Part shown: positions 1 to 6,311 of the stretch, one piece after another
Layout of the letters: each line of letters opens with the position of its first letter
Position numbering within the stretch: position 1 is the first letter of the stretch
Origin: an uncultured Erysipelotrichales bacterium
GTDB taxonomy: Bacteria; Bacillota_I; Bacilli_A; Erysipelotrichales; Coprobacillaceae
Length of the DNA: 18,290 nt
NCBI GenBank assembly: GCA_910586805.1
Contig: CAJUJC010000025.1
Coordinates: 2,056-20,345 of the forward strand
Direction: 5' to 3'
Notes under the pieces: generated by a model
Told to the model about the DNA's origin: nothing
Database searches by the model: none
What the model saw: only the letters and a program-made list of their open reading frames with translations
Program-made: the position numbers and the translations under genes

Positions 1-434
1 TCAACAATCTCAGGAAGTAGTGCACCTCCTTTGCTTCTTAAATTATTATTTTCCCAAAAAGGTGCAATACTTCTTAGATCCTCTTTTGTCTTTTCAGTAA
101 TATAAAAAACATCTCCATCACGTTTTTCAAATAAATCCAATTCATTCATTACAAATTCTAATGTATATTCTGGAAATATAGGAGCAGCTCTATTTGAGGC
201 AGCCTGATTTCCCACAATAAGAGTTTCATCCTCAATATAAATAGACATTTTTTCTAAAATTGTTTTCAACATCACAGCTCGTTTCATAACTGTTGGTAAA
301 TGTTGATTAGCTTTATATGCTTCAGTTGCCAATAATGCACGTTCAGCACAAATATATGGTTTTTTATCCAAAACTTTTTCTCTAAACACATTCATTCTTG
401 GTGTTAAATTACCAAAATGTTCTACATTTTTCAT
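1..434 (-). CDS. Glycyl radical enzyme (PFL/glycerol dehydratase-like family), N-terminal part, cut by window edge
   Basis: Reading leftward from an ATG at 434, 144 codons stay open to the window edge. The start has a strong Shine-Dalgarno AGGAGG (441-446) six bases upstream. The visible protein carries the N-terminal signature of the pyruvate formate-lyase-like glycyl radical enzymes: ICAERALLATEAYK near residues 28-41, then IEDETLIVGNQ and RAAPIFPEYTLE, and EKRDGDVFYIT. Family members use a glycyl radical and a catalytic cysteine to break C-C, C-O, C-N or C-S bonds anaerobically. The catalytic Cys and the C-terminal glycyl loop lie outside the window, so the substrate cannot be assigned. 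The N-terminus resembles the YbiW/PflD and diol- or hydroxyproline-dehydratase side of the family more than true PFL. A divergent activase starting at 615 supports the call. The family assignment is firm; the reaction is unknown. Confidence 0.9.
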   Translation of the reverse strand, partial: MKNVEHFGNLTPRMNVFREKVLDKKPYICAERALLATEAYKANQHLPTVMKRAVMLKTILEKMSIYIEDETLIVGNQAASNRAAPIFPEYTLEFVMNELDLFEKRDGDVFYITEKTKEDLRSIAPFWENNNLRSKGGALLPEIV

Positions 435-450
435 ATTTTTCCTCCTGATA

Positions 451-462
451 TTTCATTTGAAA
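451..462. promoter_or_regulatory. Putative operator palindrome 1 (TTTCATTTGAAA)
   Basis: This near-perfect palindrome lies between the predicted GRE transcription start and its ribosome binding site. It shares the ACTTTCAWATGAAA pattern (read on the minus strand) with the element at 545-556 and half of it with the DeoR gene promoter. It is probably a binding site for the DeoR-type repressor encoded at 2303-3049. This is inference from position and similarity. Confidence 0.45.
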
Positions 463-489
463 GTGTTTTATATTTCATTTATTGAATAT

Positions 490-517
490 ATCATATCATA
501 TTTTGTTCTTTAGTCAA
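490..517 (-). promoter_or_regulatory. Putative promoter of the glycyl radical enzyme gene
   Basis: On the minus strand TTGACT (512-517) is followed after 16 bases by TATGAT (490-495), close to the sigma-A consensus. Transcription would start near 483, leaving a leader of about 50 bases that contains the TTTCATTTGAAA palindrome and the AGGAGG ribosome binding site. Confidence 0.55.
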
Positions 518-544
518 TAATTTTCATAAACAAAAATACAATTG

Positions 545-556
545 TTTCATATGAAA
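545..556. promoter_or_regulatory. Putative operator palindrome 2 (TTTCATATGAAA)
   Basis: This is a perfect 12-base palindrome just upstream of the predicted -35 box of the activase gene. The bases flanking it (GT after GAAA) match palindrome 1. It is a candidate site for the local DeoR-type repressor. Confidence 0.45.
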
Positions 557-563
557 GTATTTA

Positions 564-592
564 TTTACTTTATTGTAAGAAAATGATAATAT
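564..592 (+). promoter_or_regulatory. Putative promoter of the activase gene
   Basis: TTTACT (564-569) and TAATAT (587-592) are separated by 17 bases. The match to consensus is moderate. The position is right for a transcript starting about 15 bases before the ATG at 615, with the ribosome binding site in the short leader. Confidence 0.35.
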
Positions 593-614
593 ATCGTTAA
601 AGAAGGTGTATAAA

Positions 615-1511
615 ATGAAAAATGGAATTATTTTTAATATTCAAAAATTTAGTATTCATGATGGTCCAGGCATAAGGACAACTGTCTTTTTCAAAGGTTG
701 TCCTTTAAAATGTGAATGGTGTTCTAACCCTGAATCACAGCTTGAAAGTATCCAAATATTATATGATACAAAAAAATGCACACATTGTCTCTCTTGTGTT
801 CATAATTGTCCTCATCATGCTATTGAATACAACAATCAAAAAATTATTATTAATGATAAAAAATGTGTTGGTTGCTTATCATGTGTTCAATCTTGTATCA
901 ATGATGCCTTATCACATGAAGGTGAATATAAAGATATAAAAGATATTGTAGATATTTGTTTACAAGATATAGATTTTTATGAAGAATCACATGGTGGAGT
1001 TACAATTTCAGGTGGTGAAGGAATGTATCAACCCAAATTTTTAAAACAACTTGTTCTTGAACTCAAAAAGCATCAAATTCATGTTGCCATTGAAACAACG
1101 GGATATATTGAACATTCTCTTTTTAAAGAATTAGCACCCTTATTTGATTTATTATTATTTGATGTTAAACATTATGATACAAACAAACATTATCAAGGAA
1201 CACAAGTTCATAATGAACTTATTATCCAAAATTTAATTTGGGCAATCCAACAAAAAATAGAAGTCCTTCCAAGAATTCCTGTTATTCCTGAATTTAATGA
1301 TAGTCTAGAAGAGGCCAAAGGTATTGCTGATTTATTAAAGCATATAGGTATAAATAGAGTACAACTTCTTCCCTTCCATCAATTTGGTGAAAGAAAATAT
1401 GAATTATTAAACAAAGAATATCGTTTAAAAAATAAAAAAGCACTTTATCCTGAAGATTTAAAAGAATATCAAAAAATCTTCATCAATAAAGGTATTGATT
1501 GTTTTATTTAA
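615..1511 (+). CDS. Glycyl radical enzyme activating enzyme (radical SAM)
   Basis: This activase uses S-adenosylmethionine and a [4Fe-4S] cluster to install the glycyl radical on its partner enzyme. The protein is 298 residues. Near the N-terminus, after a DGPGIRT segment, is the radical-SAM CxxxCxxC motif (Cys29, 33, 36). Two inserted ferredoxin-type CxxCxxCxxxC motifs follow (Cys55/58/61/65 and Cys84/87/90/94), as in activases of non-PFL glycyl radical enzymes. GGVTISGGE (127-135) is the SAM-binding stretch, and the C-terminal PFHQFGERKYELL is typical of the family. I chose ATG 615, which has AAGGTG six bases upstream; an in-frame GTG at 606 lies inside that ribosome binding site. The residue after SGGE is Gly, where Pro or Ala is usual. 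The partner is almost certainly the divergent gene at 1-434. A PuuD-like hydrolase gene follows after 43 bases. Confidence 0.93.
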   Translation: MKNGIIFNIQKFSIHDGPGIRTTVFFKGCPLKCEWCSNPESQLESIQILYDTKKCTHCLSCVHNCPHHAIEYNNQKIIINDKKCVGCLSCVQSCINDALSHEGEYKDIKDIVDICLQDIDFYEESHGGVTISGGEGMYQPKFLKQLVLELKKHQIHVAIETTGYIEHSLFKELAPLFDLLLFDVKHYDTNKHYQGTQVHNELIIQNLIWAIQQKIEVLPRIPVIPEFNDSLEEAKGIADLLKHIGINRVQLLPFHQFGERKYELLNKEYRLKNKKALYPEDLKEYQKIFINKGIDCFI

Positions 1512-1522
1512 TTGTATATAAT
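1495..1522 (+). promoter_or_regulatory. Possible promoter of the C26 hydrolase gene
   Basis: TTGATT (1495-1500), in the last codons of the activase gene, and a perfect TATAAT (1517-1522) are spaced by 16 bases. The hydrolase may therefore be transcribed both with the activase and on its own. Confidence 0.35.
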
Positions 1523-1554
1523 AAATATGTATTAAAAAAAGAAAGAGTGATTTT

Positions 1555-2274
1555 ATGAATAAACCTATTATTGGTATTGTAAGTTGTCTAAAATGCAACG
1601 ATGGATTATTTGCTGATTTTCATTGCTATGTTAATCAAGATTATGTGAATGCGATAAAAAAAGGTGGAGGTATCCCCCTTATCATCCCTGTTCAACAAGA
1701 TAAAGATGATATTTTTGAATTGGTGAATCAAGTTGATGGTCTATTATTGATGGGAGGAGACGATATTGATCCTCTATTATATAATGAGAATCCTATTCGT
1801 CAATTAGGAATGATTATGAGAGATGTTGATGATTTTTATTTAAAATGTATTGAATGTGCTGAGGTTTTAAACAAACCAACATTAGGAGTATGTAGAGGTC
1901 TTCAAATGTTAAATGTTGCCTATGGCGGAAATTTATATCAAGATTTACCTAGTCAAAAGAAAAATGTTATGAAACATGATCAAAATACATTAAAATATTA
2001 TCCAACACATTCTATTCACATTGAAAAAGGAAATGCTTTGTATGAATTATTTGGTGAAACTTTAATGGTTAATAGTTATCACCATCAAGCTATCAAAGAT
2101 ATAGCTAAGGATTTTCAAGTGATTGCAACTGCACAAGATGGTGTTATTGAAGCTATTGAAAAAACAGCAAATACATATATGTTAGGAGTACAATGGCATC
2201 CTGAAATGATGTTATCTCAAGATAATCCTGATATGTTAAAGTTAATGAAGTATTTTATATCAAAATGTAGTTAA
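1555..2274 (+). CDS. Class I glutamine amidotransferase-like hydrolase (peptidase C26, gamma-glutamyl hydrolase/PuuD-like)
   Basis: The protein is 239 residues and fits the free-standing C26 family, which cleaves gamma-glutamyl amides (for example gamma-glutamyl-GABA hydrolase PuuD). It starts with the IIGIVSC strand and has the LLLMGGDDIDP loop (64-73) that forms the oxyanion side. The nucleophile elbow is GVCRGLQ with Cys113. The C-terminal GVQWHPE supplies His215 and Glu217 of the triad. SYHHQAIKD (174-182) is also typical. No synthetase or biosynthetic domain is attached, so a degradative hydrolase is likelier than an ammonia-donating subunit. ATG 1555 follows a weak AGAGTGA. It lies 43 bases behind the activase gene and ends at a terminator shared with the convergent DeoR gene. 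The exact substrate is unknown. Confidence 0.85.
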   Translation: MNKPIIGIVSCLKCNDGLFADFHCYVNQDYVNAIKKGGGIPLIIPVQQDKDDIFELVNQVDGLLLMGGDDIDPLLYNENPIRQLGMIMRDVDDFYLKCIECAEVLNKPTLGVCRGLQMLNVAYGGNLYQDLPSQKKNVMKHDQNTLKYYPTHSIHIEKGNALYELFGETLMVNSYHHQAIKDIAKDFQVIATAQDGVIEAIEKTANTYMLGVQWHPEMMLSQDNPDMLKLMKYFISKCS

Positions 2275-2279
2275 AAAAG

Positions 2280-2304
2280 AAAACGAGAACATTCTCGTTT
2301 TTTT
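2280..2304. terminator. Bidirectional rho-independent terminator
   Basis: The arms AAAACGAGAA (2280-2289) and TTCTCGTTTT (2292-2301) are perfect inverted repeats. A T run follows on the plus strand and an A-rich run precedes, so the hairpin can end both the hydrolase transcript and the convergent DeoR transcript. The DeoR stop codon overlaps the right edge. Confidence 0.8.
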
Positions 2305-3049
2305 ATATTTTCTTAACTTTTATATCTTGTTCATTAAAATATTCTACCATTTCATCAGGAATTCCACTATCAGTCATAACATAGCTAACTTGATGAATAT
2401 CTAATAAATTGACAACTCCCTTTTGGGAAAACTTAATAGATTCAGTAACAACAATAACATGATTCGCTTGTTTGGCCATATCTCTAACAGTTTCACTTCT
2501 CATATAATCATTACCTGTAAATCCAGATTCTTTTGTAAAACCATCAGTTCCAATAAATAACTTATCTACAAAAAAAGTTTCAACACATTTTCTTGTAATA
2601 GGACCAACATTAACCTGTGCTTCACATTGATATTCTCCACCTAACAAAATGATTTTCACTGTTCCTATCTTACGAATATAATCAGCAATATATGCTGAAT
2701 TTGTAATCAAAGTGATATCTTTCTTTGTTTTCGCAATTTCCATAGCAACCAATGCACAACATGACCCTGATTCAATCATCACAGTTTCTCCATTTTGTAT
2801 ATCTTCAACAGCCATTTTAGCAATTTTATGCTTAATATCATAATGATATGCAAGACGTGTATTCATATCATCACTATCATTTAAAGTTGCATAACCATGT
2901 TCTCTAATAATCATATGATGACTTTCAAGGAAATCCAAATCCTTTCTAATTGTAACTTGTGAAACTCCTAGTAAGGATGAGAGTTTCGTAACTTCCATTT
3001 TTTTATTTTCAGTTAAAAGTTCTAATATTCTTGATTGTCTTTGATTCAT
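2303..3049 (-). CDS. DeoR/GlpR-family transcriptional regulator
   Basis: This is a DNA-binding repressor of 248 residues with the two-domain DeoR layout. The N-terminal winged helix-turn-helix has LSSLLGVSQVTIRKDLDFLE, with the recognition helix around residues 30-38. The C-terminal DeoRC sugar-phosphate-sensor-like domain has IESGS (about 92-96), LITNS, LLGGEY, a GTDGF loop and VVTESIKF. Members usually sense a phosphorylated sugar or polyol intermediate and repress a nearby catabolic operon. I chose ATG 3049, with GAGTG six bases upstream; an in-frame GTG at 3058 lies within that ribosome binding site. The gene is convergent with the hydrolase. Its promoter and the GRE-activase gap share ACTTTCAT-type elements, so self-regulation and control of the GRE locus are likely. 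The effector is unknown. Confidence 0.9.
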   Translation of the reverse strand: MNQRQSRILELLTENKKMEVTKLSSLLGVSQVTIRKDLDFLESHHMIIREHGYATLNDSDDMNTRLAYHYDIKHKIAKMAVEDIQNGETVMIESGSCCALVAMEIAKTKKDITLITNSAYIADYIRKIGTVKIILLGGEYQCEAQVNVGPITRKCVETFFVDKLFIGTDGFTKESGFTGNDYMRSETVRDMAKQANHVIVVTESIKFSQKGVVNLLDIHQVSYVMTDSGIPDEMVEYFNEQDIKVKKI

Positions 3050-3072
3050 ATTTATCACTCTTTTCTTAGATT

Positions 3073-3101
3073 AGAATAACACACATAACTTTCATTAGCA
3101 A
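3073..3101 (-). promoter_or_regulatory. Putative DeoR gene promoter with operator-like element in the spacer
   Basis: On the minus strand TTGCTA (3096-3101) and TATTCT (3073-3078) are 17 bases apart. The sequence CTTTCATT (plus strand, 3089-3096) lies at the -35 edge of the spacer. It matches half of the palindromes at 451-462 and 545-556, which suggests autorepression. Confidence 0.4.
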
Positions 3102-3107
3102 CATTCT

Positions 3108-3149
3108 TTTCTTTCATTTTATTATTTCAATACATCAAAATGAAAGAAA
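3108..3149. repeat. 13-base inverted repeat upstream of the DeoR gene
   Basis: TTTCTTTCATTTT (3108-3120) and AAAATGAAAGAAA (3137-3149) are perfect inverted repeats around a 16-base spacer. Each arm contains the CTTTCAT motif of the putative operators. The right arm overlaps the T-tract of the ChrA operon terminator. It is either a distal operator of the DeoR protein or part of the terminator structure. Confidence 0.5.
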
Positions 3150-3175
3150 GTCTAGAATTCATATTCTAAACTTTC
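3137..3175 (-). terminator. Terminator of the AEC-ChrA-ChrA operon
   Basis: Read on the minus strand, GAAAGTTTAGAAT and ATTCTAGACTTTC (3163-3175 and 3146-3158) form a 13-base stem with one mismatch and a 4-base loop. A T-rich stretch (TTTCATTTT) follows. It lies 13 bases after the second ChrA stop codon. Confidence 0.65.
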
Positions 3176-3188
3176 TCATATCTATTCT

Positions 3189-3761
3189 TTAAATACCTGC
3201 AAATTGAAACACAATTCCTACAATTGCTCCTATACCTATCAATAATATAGGATGCCATGATGTTTTCTTTGAAAGAAAATATAAAACAACAGCAAAGAGA
3301 ATACTTGGTAAAATAAACAAATCTACCATTTGACCACTGATTTGAAAAGCCTCTAAATCAATCAATGACACTTTCACAACACTCACTCCAGCTGCTGCAA
3401 TCATTGCAAGTGATGCAGGCCTTAATCCAAAGAAAGCTGATTGAACATATTTACTATCATTATATTTATCTAATAACTTTGCAATCATCAAAATAATAAT
3501 AATAGAAGGTGTAATTAACCCTAGTGTAGAAAGAAGGCCTCCTGCAACTCCTGCAACATTATATCCTGCATAAGTTGACATATTTACTCCTATCGCACCA
3601 GGCGTAGATTCTGCAATCGCAATCATATTTGCTATATCACTATGTGTAAACCAATGAAACGTATCAGATAAATTATATAAGAATGGTAAAGTTGCAAGTC
3701 CACCGCCCACTGAAAATAATCCAACTTTAAAAAATTCAATAAATAACTGTATAAAAATCAT
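3189..3761 (-). CDS. Short ChrA-family (CHR) transporter subunit, second of a pair
   Basis: This 190-residue membrane protein of the CHR family covers one CHR domain. The family signature is visible: FFKVGLFSVGGGLATLPFL near residues 10-28, then AIAESTPGAIGVNMSTYAGYNVAG around 47-70, followed by hydrophobic segments. Short CHR proteins are generally encoded as adjacent pairs that work together as one transporter, classically of chromate. ATG 3759-3761 overlaps the stop of the upstream partner by one base (TAATG), and GGGAGGG lies about nine bases upstream, so translation is probably coupled. In a gut-type anaerobe the natural substrate may well not be chromate; the sequence does not decide this. 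Confidence 0.88.
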   Translation of the reverse strand: MIFIQLFIEFFKVGLFSVGGGLATLPFLYNLSDTFHWFTHSDIANMIAIAESTPGAIGVNMSTYAGYNVAGVAGGLLSTLGLITPSIIIILMIAKLLDKYNDSKYVQSAFFGLRPASLAMIAAAGVSVVKVSLIDLEAFQISGQMVDLFILPSILFAVVLYFLSKKTSWHPILLIGIGAIVGIVFQFAGI

Positions 3762-4300
3762 TATTCATTCCCTCCCACTTGACAAATAATCATTCCAACA
3801 ATTGCAGCACATATAACTAAAATAGCAGGTGAAATTGATGTGAAAATAGTTAACAAGAAAATAATACCAAATAAAACAAGCGCTTTTTTATTAACAATTG
3901 ACTTTTTCCACAATCTTTCAATCGCATTAAGAATCAAAATACATACAACAACCCTTATTCCAGCAAAAGCATTTTTAACAAGAGAATACTCAGAAAAATG
4001 ATTTAAAAATGCAGCAATAACTAACAATAAAATAATAGGTATAACCACAAATCCCAATGTAGCCACAATACCACCAATGACCCCTTTTCTTTTATGTCCA
4101 ATAAAAGTAGAAACATTCACTGCTATAACTCCAGGAGTACATTGCCCTACCGCAAAATAATCTACCAACTCCTGATCATTTACCCAATGTCTTTTTTCAA
4201 CAAACTCTTTTTGAAGTATAGGCAACATCGCATATCCTCCTCCAAAAGCAACACTTCCAATTTTCATAAAAACAAAAAATAATTCTAATAAATCTTTCAT
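3761..4300 (-). CDS. Short ChrA-family (CHR) transporter subunit, first of a pair
   Basis: This single-domain CHR protein is 179 residues from the ATG at 4300. It has FMKIGSVAFGGGYAMLPIL near the N-terminus and VGQCTPGVIAVNVSTFIGHKRKG around residues 47-69, matching its neighbour domain by domain, and several membrane segments follow. I prefer ATG 4300 because AGGAAG lies seven bases upstream. An ATG at 4318 abuts the AEC stop codon but has no ribosome binding site. Its stop overlaps the start of the second CHR gene. It follows the AEC gene in the same direction with an 18-base gap, so the three are co-transcribed. The two paired halves probably insert with opposite topologies, as inferred for this family. 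Confidence 0.88.
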   Translation of the reverse strand: MKDLLELFFVFMKIGSVAFGGGYAMLPILQKEFVEKRHWVNDQELVDYFAVGQCTPGVIAVNVSTFIGHKRKGVIGGIVATLGFVVIPIILLLVIAAFLNHFSEYSLVKNAFAGIRVVVCILILNAIERLWKKSIVNKKALVLFGIIFLLTIFTSISPAILVICAAIVGMIICQVGGNE

Positions 4301-4318
4301 ATCCACACTTCCTATCAT

Positions 4319-5248
4319 CTATAAAATTTGATAAATCATTGTCATTAACGGCATTGTCACAACACTAAACATAACACTTACAACATTTAACACACCTGCA
4401 TATCCAGGATGTTTGTTATAAATCTGTGCAAATTGTGTAATAGTCGCAGCAGTTGGAGCAGACATTGCAAGTGTTGTAACAAGTAAAATTTGTGAAGCCT
4501 CACTTGTCAAATGATCTAACCCAAATAATTTTAAAACAAAAATCATAGTTAATGGTAAAATAATTAATCTCATCAAACATACAATATATGTCCTTTTATC
4601 ATAAAATATATCTTTAAAACTCATTGGTCCAATTAACATTCCCACAACAATCATAGCTAATGGTCCCATCATTGATCCTACTTTTTCAACTGAACCTATA
4701 ATCATTATAGGCAAAGGTATTTGAAAAAAGAAAATAACTAATCCAATACCGATTGCTATAATATTAACATTTCTAAAAATCTTTTTAAAATCATAACTTC
4801 TTTCACCACTCACCAAAGTCTTGGCATGAGTCCACATCAATATTGTTTGTACAACTATGTAGCCACTTGTATATAATACCCATTCCTTACCTAAAATAGC
4901 TCCCACAAGAGGAATAATTAAATTTCCTGCATTGGAATAAATAATAGATGCTTTCTCAATTTGAGTAAAACCAAAAAATCGTGAAAGCGAAGATGTCATA
5001 GGAATATAAAAGACCTGTACAATAAAAGCTCCTAAAAAAGCAATACCAAGTCCTATTAATTTATCTTGACTAAACTCTACTGAAAAAGAATTAATAATAG
5101 CACATGGTGAAACAACATAAAGCAATACCTTTGATAAAACAACACTTTGGTCTGATTCTAAAATTTTTCCTTTTACTAATAAAAAACCAAAAAACATCAT
5201 CAAAAATAACTGACAAATTTGTTCAACCAATAAAAAGCTCATTTCCAT
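4319..5248 (-). CDS. AEC-family transporter (auxin efflux carrier/malate permease-like)
   Basis: The protein is 309 residues with about ten hydrophobic segments in two groups of five, the usual AEC size and layout. Recognisable parts are LLYVVSPCAIINSF in the second segment, YSNAGNLIIPLVGAILG (about 104-120), a GPLAMIVVGMLIG stretch near 195-207, and LSAPTAATITQFA-like MSAPTAATITQFAQ near 269-282. Bacterial members move organic anions such as malate or other carboxylates, but specificity cannot be read from sequence. ATG 5248 has AGGTG seven bases upstream. It heads an operon with two short CHR genes and is divergent from the YihY-family gene. Confidence 0.87.
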   Translation of the reverse strand: MEMSFLLVEQICQLFLMMFFGFLLVKGKILESDQSVVLSKVLLYVVSPCAIINSFSVEFSQDKLIGLGIAFLGAFIVQVFYIPMTSSLSRFFGFTQIEKASIIYSNAGNLIIPLVGAILGKEWVLYTSGYIVVQTILMWTHAKTLVSGERSYDFKKIFRNVNIIAIGIGLVIFFFQIPLPIMIIGSVEKVGSMMGPLAMIVVGMLIGPMSFKDIFYDKRTYIVCLMRLIILPLTMIFVLKLFGLDHLTSEASQILLVTTLAMSAPTAATITQFAQIYNKHPGYAGVLNVVSVMFSVVTMPLMTMIYQIL

Positions 5249-5280
5249 AAAATATCACCTAGTGATTAATTTACCACAAA

Positions 5281-5309
5281 ATATCTCAAAACACATTCTT
5301 TTTTTGCAA
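5281..5309 (-). promoter_or_regulatory. Possible promoter of the AEC-ChrA operon
   Basis: On the minus strand TTGCAA (5304-5309) and AGATAT (5281-5286) are 17 bases apart, which would give a leader of about 25 bases. The match to consensus is only moderate. Confidence 0.3.
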
Positions 5310-5360
5310 ATTGAAGAATATTTTTTTTCATTTTTTTATATAATTATTTGAAATTTGTAT

Positions 5361-5366
5361 TATAAT
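5361..5366 (+). promoter_or_regulatory. -10 box of the YihY-family gene
   Basis: A perfect TATAAT lies 31 bases before the start codon, with the ribosome binding site AGGGAGAG (5384-5391) between. I do not see a convincing -35 hexamer at normal spacing. Confidence 0.35.
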
Positions 5367-5397
5367 GATGATAGATGTTATTTAGGGAGAGATTGAC

Positions 5398-6219
5398 ATG
5401 AAAGAATTTGTTATAAACATCTATAACAAAATTTATTATCGTTATTTAGACTATCGCTATAAAATACCTGAAAATGCAGGAATATGTTTTGCATATTATT
5501 TAATTATGTCTATTATTCCTATTTGTTCTATTTTAGCGTTTTTAGGTTCTTTACTAAATCTTGATTTATCTATGTTAAGTGAATTTTTAAGTGGATTTTT
5601 AAATGATGAATTTGCAAATATTATTGTAAATGCCTTACAATCAAGAGAAATTAAAATATCATCTTTCATTGCTATTAGTATTTCATTTTGGGTCGTCAGT
5701 AAAGGTGTTAATCAGTTATATGAAATCACTAAAAATTTATTTCCACCAGATCATGAAAGACATTGGATTATTGAAATTGTTTATTCTTTGATTAAAACTG
5801 TCCTTGTATTTATTTTATTGGTTTTAATTATTTCATTAATGAGTATTTTACCTATTATTAATTCAATCGTTCCATTAAATCATATATTTATGTTTGATGA
5901 CATCTATTTATTCTTTATGTTCTTTATTATCCTTTTCTTGTTATACAAGATTATTCCTGATGTTAAAGTTAATATTAAAGATATTTTATCTGGTGCTTTT
6001 GTTGCAAGTATCCTGCTTACAATATTGTTAGCTGGATTAGAGTTCTACTTCAGTATTTCAAATTATTCTAATGTTTATGGTTCATTCGCATCTATTGCAG
6101 TTATTTTATTCTCGTTTAGTATTATTGCTGAGGTTATTTATTTTGGTTTATACATTATGTTTGAACAACATATGAAACGTTTGGTTAAAGTCTTAAAAAA
6201 ACAAATGCAAAAAAAATAA
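5398..6219 (+). CDS. YihY/BrkB family inner-membrane protein
   Basis: The protein is 273 residues, a usual length for this family. It has a short cytoplasmic N-terminus, six predicted membrane segments and a basic C-terminal tail (KKQMQKK). The first segment AYYLIMSIIPICSILAFLG corresponds to the family's YxxxxxxxP motif. The conserved block YKIIPDVKVNIKDILSGAF near residues 182-200 and the following FYFSISNYSNVYGSFAS (about 212-228) are clear family hallmarks. The function is not established: YihY was once thought to be an RNase (rbn), and BrkB was linked to serum resistance. ATG 5398 is supported by AGGGAGAG six bases upstream. The gene is single, divergent from the AEC operon, and ends in its own terminator. 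Confidence 0.88.
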   Translation: MKEFVINIYNKIYYRYLDYRYKIPENAGICFAYYLIMSIIPICSILAFLGSLLNLDLSMLSEFLSGFLNDEFANIIVNALQSREIKISSFIAISISFWVVSKGVNQLYEITKNLFPPDHERHWIIEIVYSLIKTVLVFILLVLIISLMSILPIINSIVPLNHIFMFDDIYLFFMFFIILFLLYKIIPDVKVNIKDILSGAFVASILLTILLAGLEFYFSISNYSNVYGSFASIAVILFSFSIIAEVIYFGLYIMFEQHMKRLVKVLKKQMQKK

Positions 6220-6259
6220 ACTATCATAAGAAAACAAATTTTATGATAGTTTTTATTTT
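6218..6259 (+). terminator. Terminator of the YihY-family gene
   Basis: AAACTATCATAA (6218-6229) and TTATGATAGTTT (6241-6252) form a perfect 12-base stem with an 11-base loop. T-rich sequence follows. The left arm overlaps the stop codon. Confidence 0.8.
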
Positions 6260-6273
6260 ATACTTATTAAAAT

Positions 6274-6308
6274 TCATAAAAAACTCCTACCTTATTGGTA
6301 AGAGTTTT
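6274..6308 (-). terminator. Terminator of the large ABC transporter gene
   Basis: Read on the minus strand, AAAACTCTTACC and GGTAGGAGTTTT (6297-6308 and 6280-6291) form a 12-base stem with one non-Watson-Crick position and a 5-base loop. The right arm runs on into extra T residues. It lies 3 bases beyond the stop codon at 6312. Confidence 0.8.
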
Positions 6309-6311
6309 CTT

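Noticed and set aside
606..614. GTG at 606 as start of the activase
   Set aside because: The GTG is part of the AAGGTG ribosome binding site serving ATG 615.
712..939. A 75-codon plus-strand frame overlapping the activase gene
   Set aside because: It is in another frame of the activase gene; the radical-SAM and ferredoxin cysteine motifs show which frame is real.
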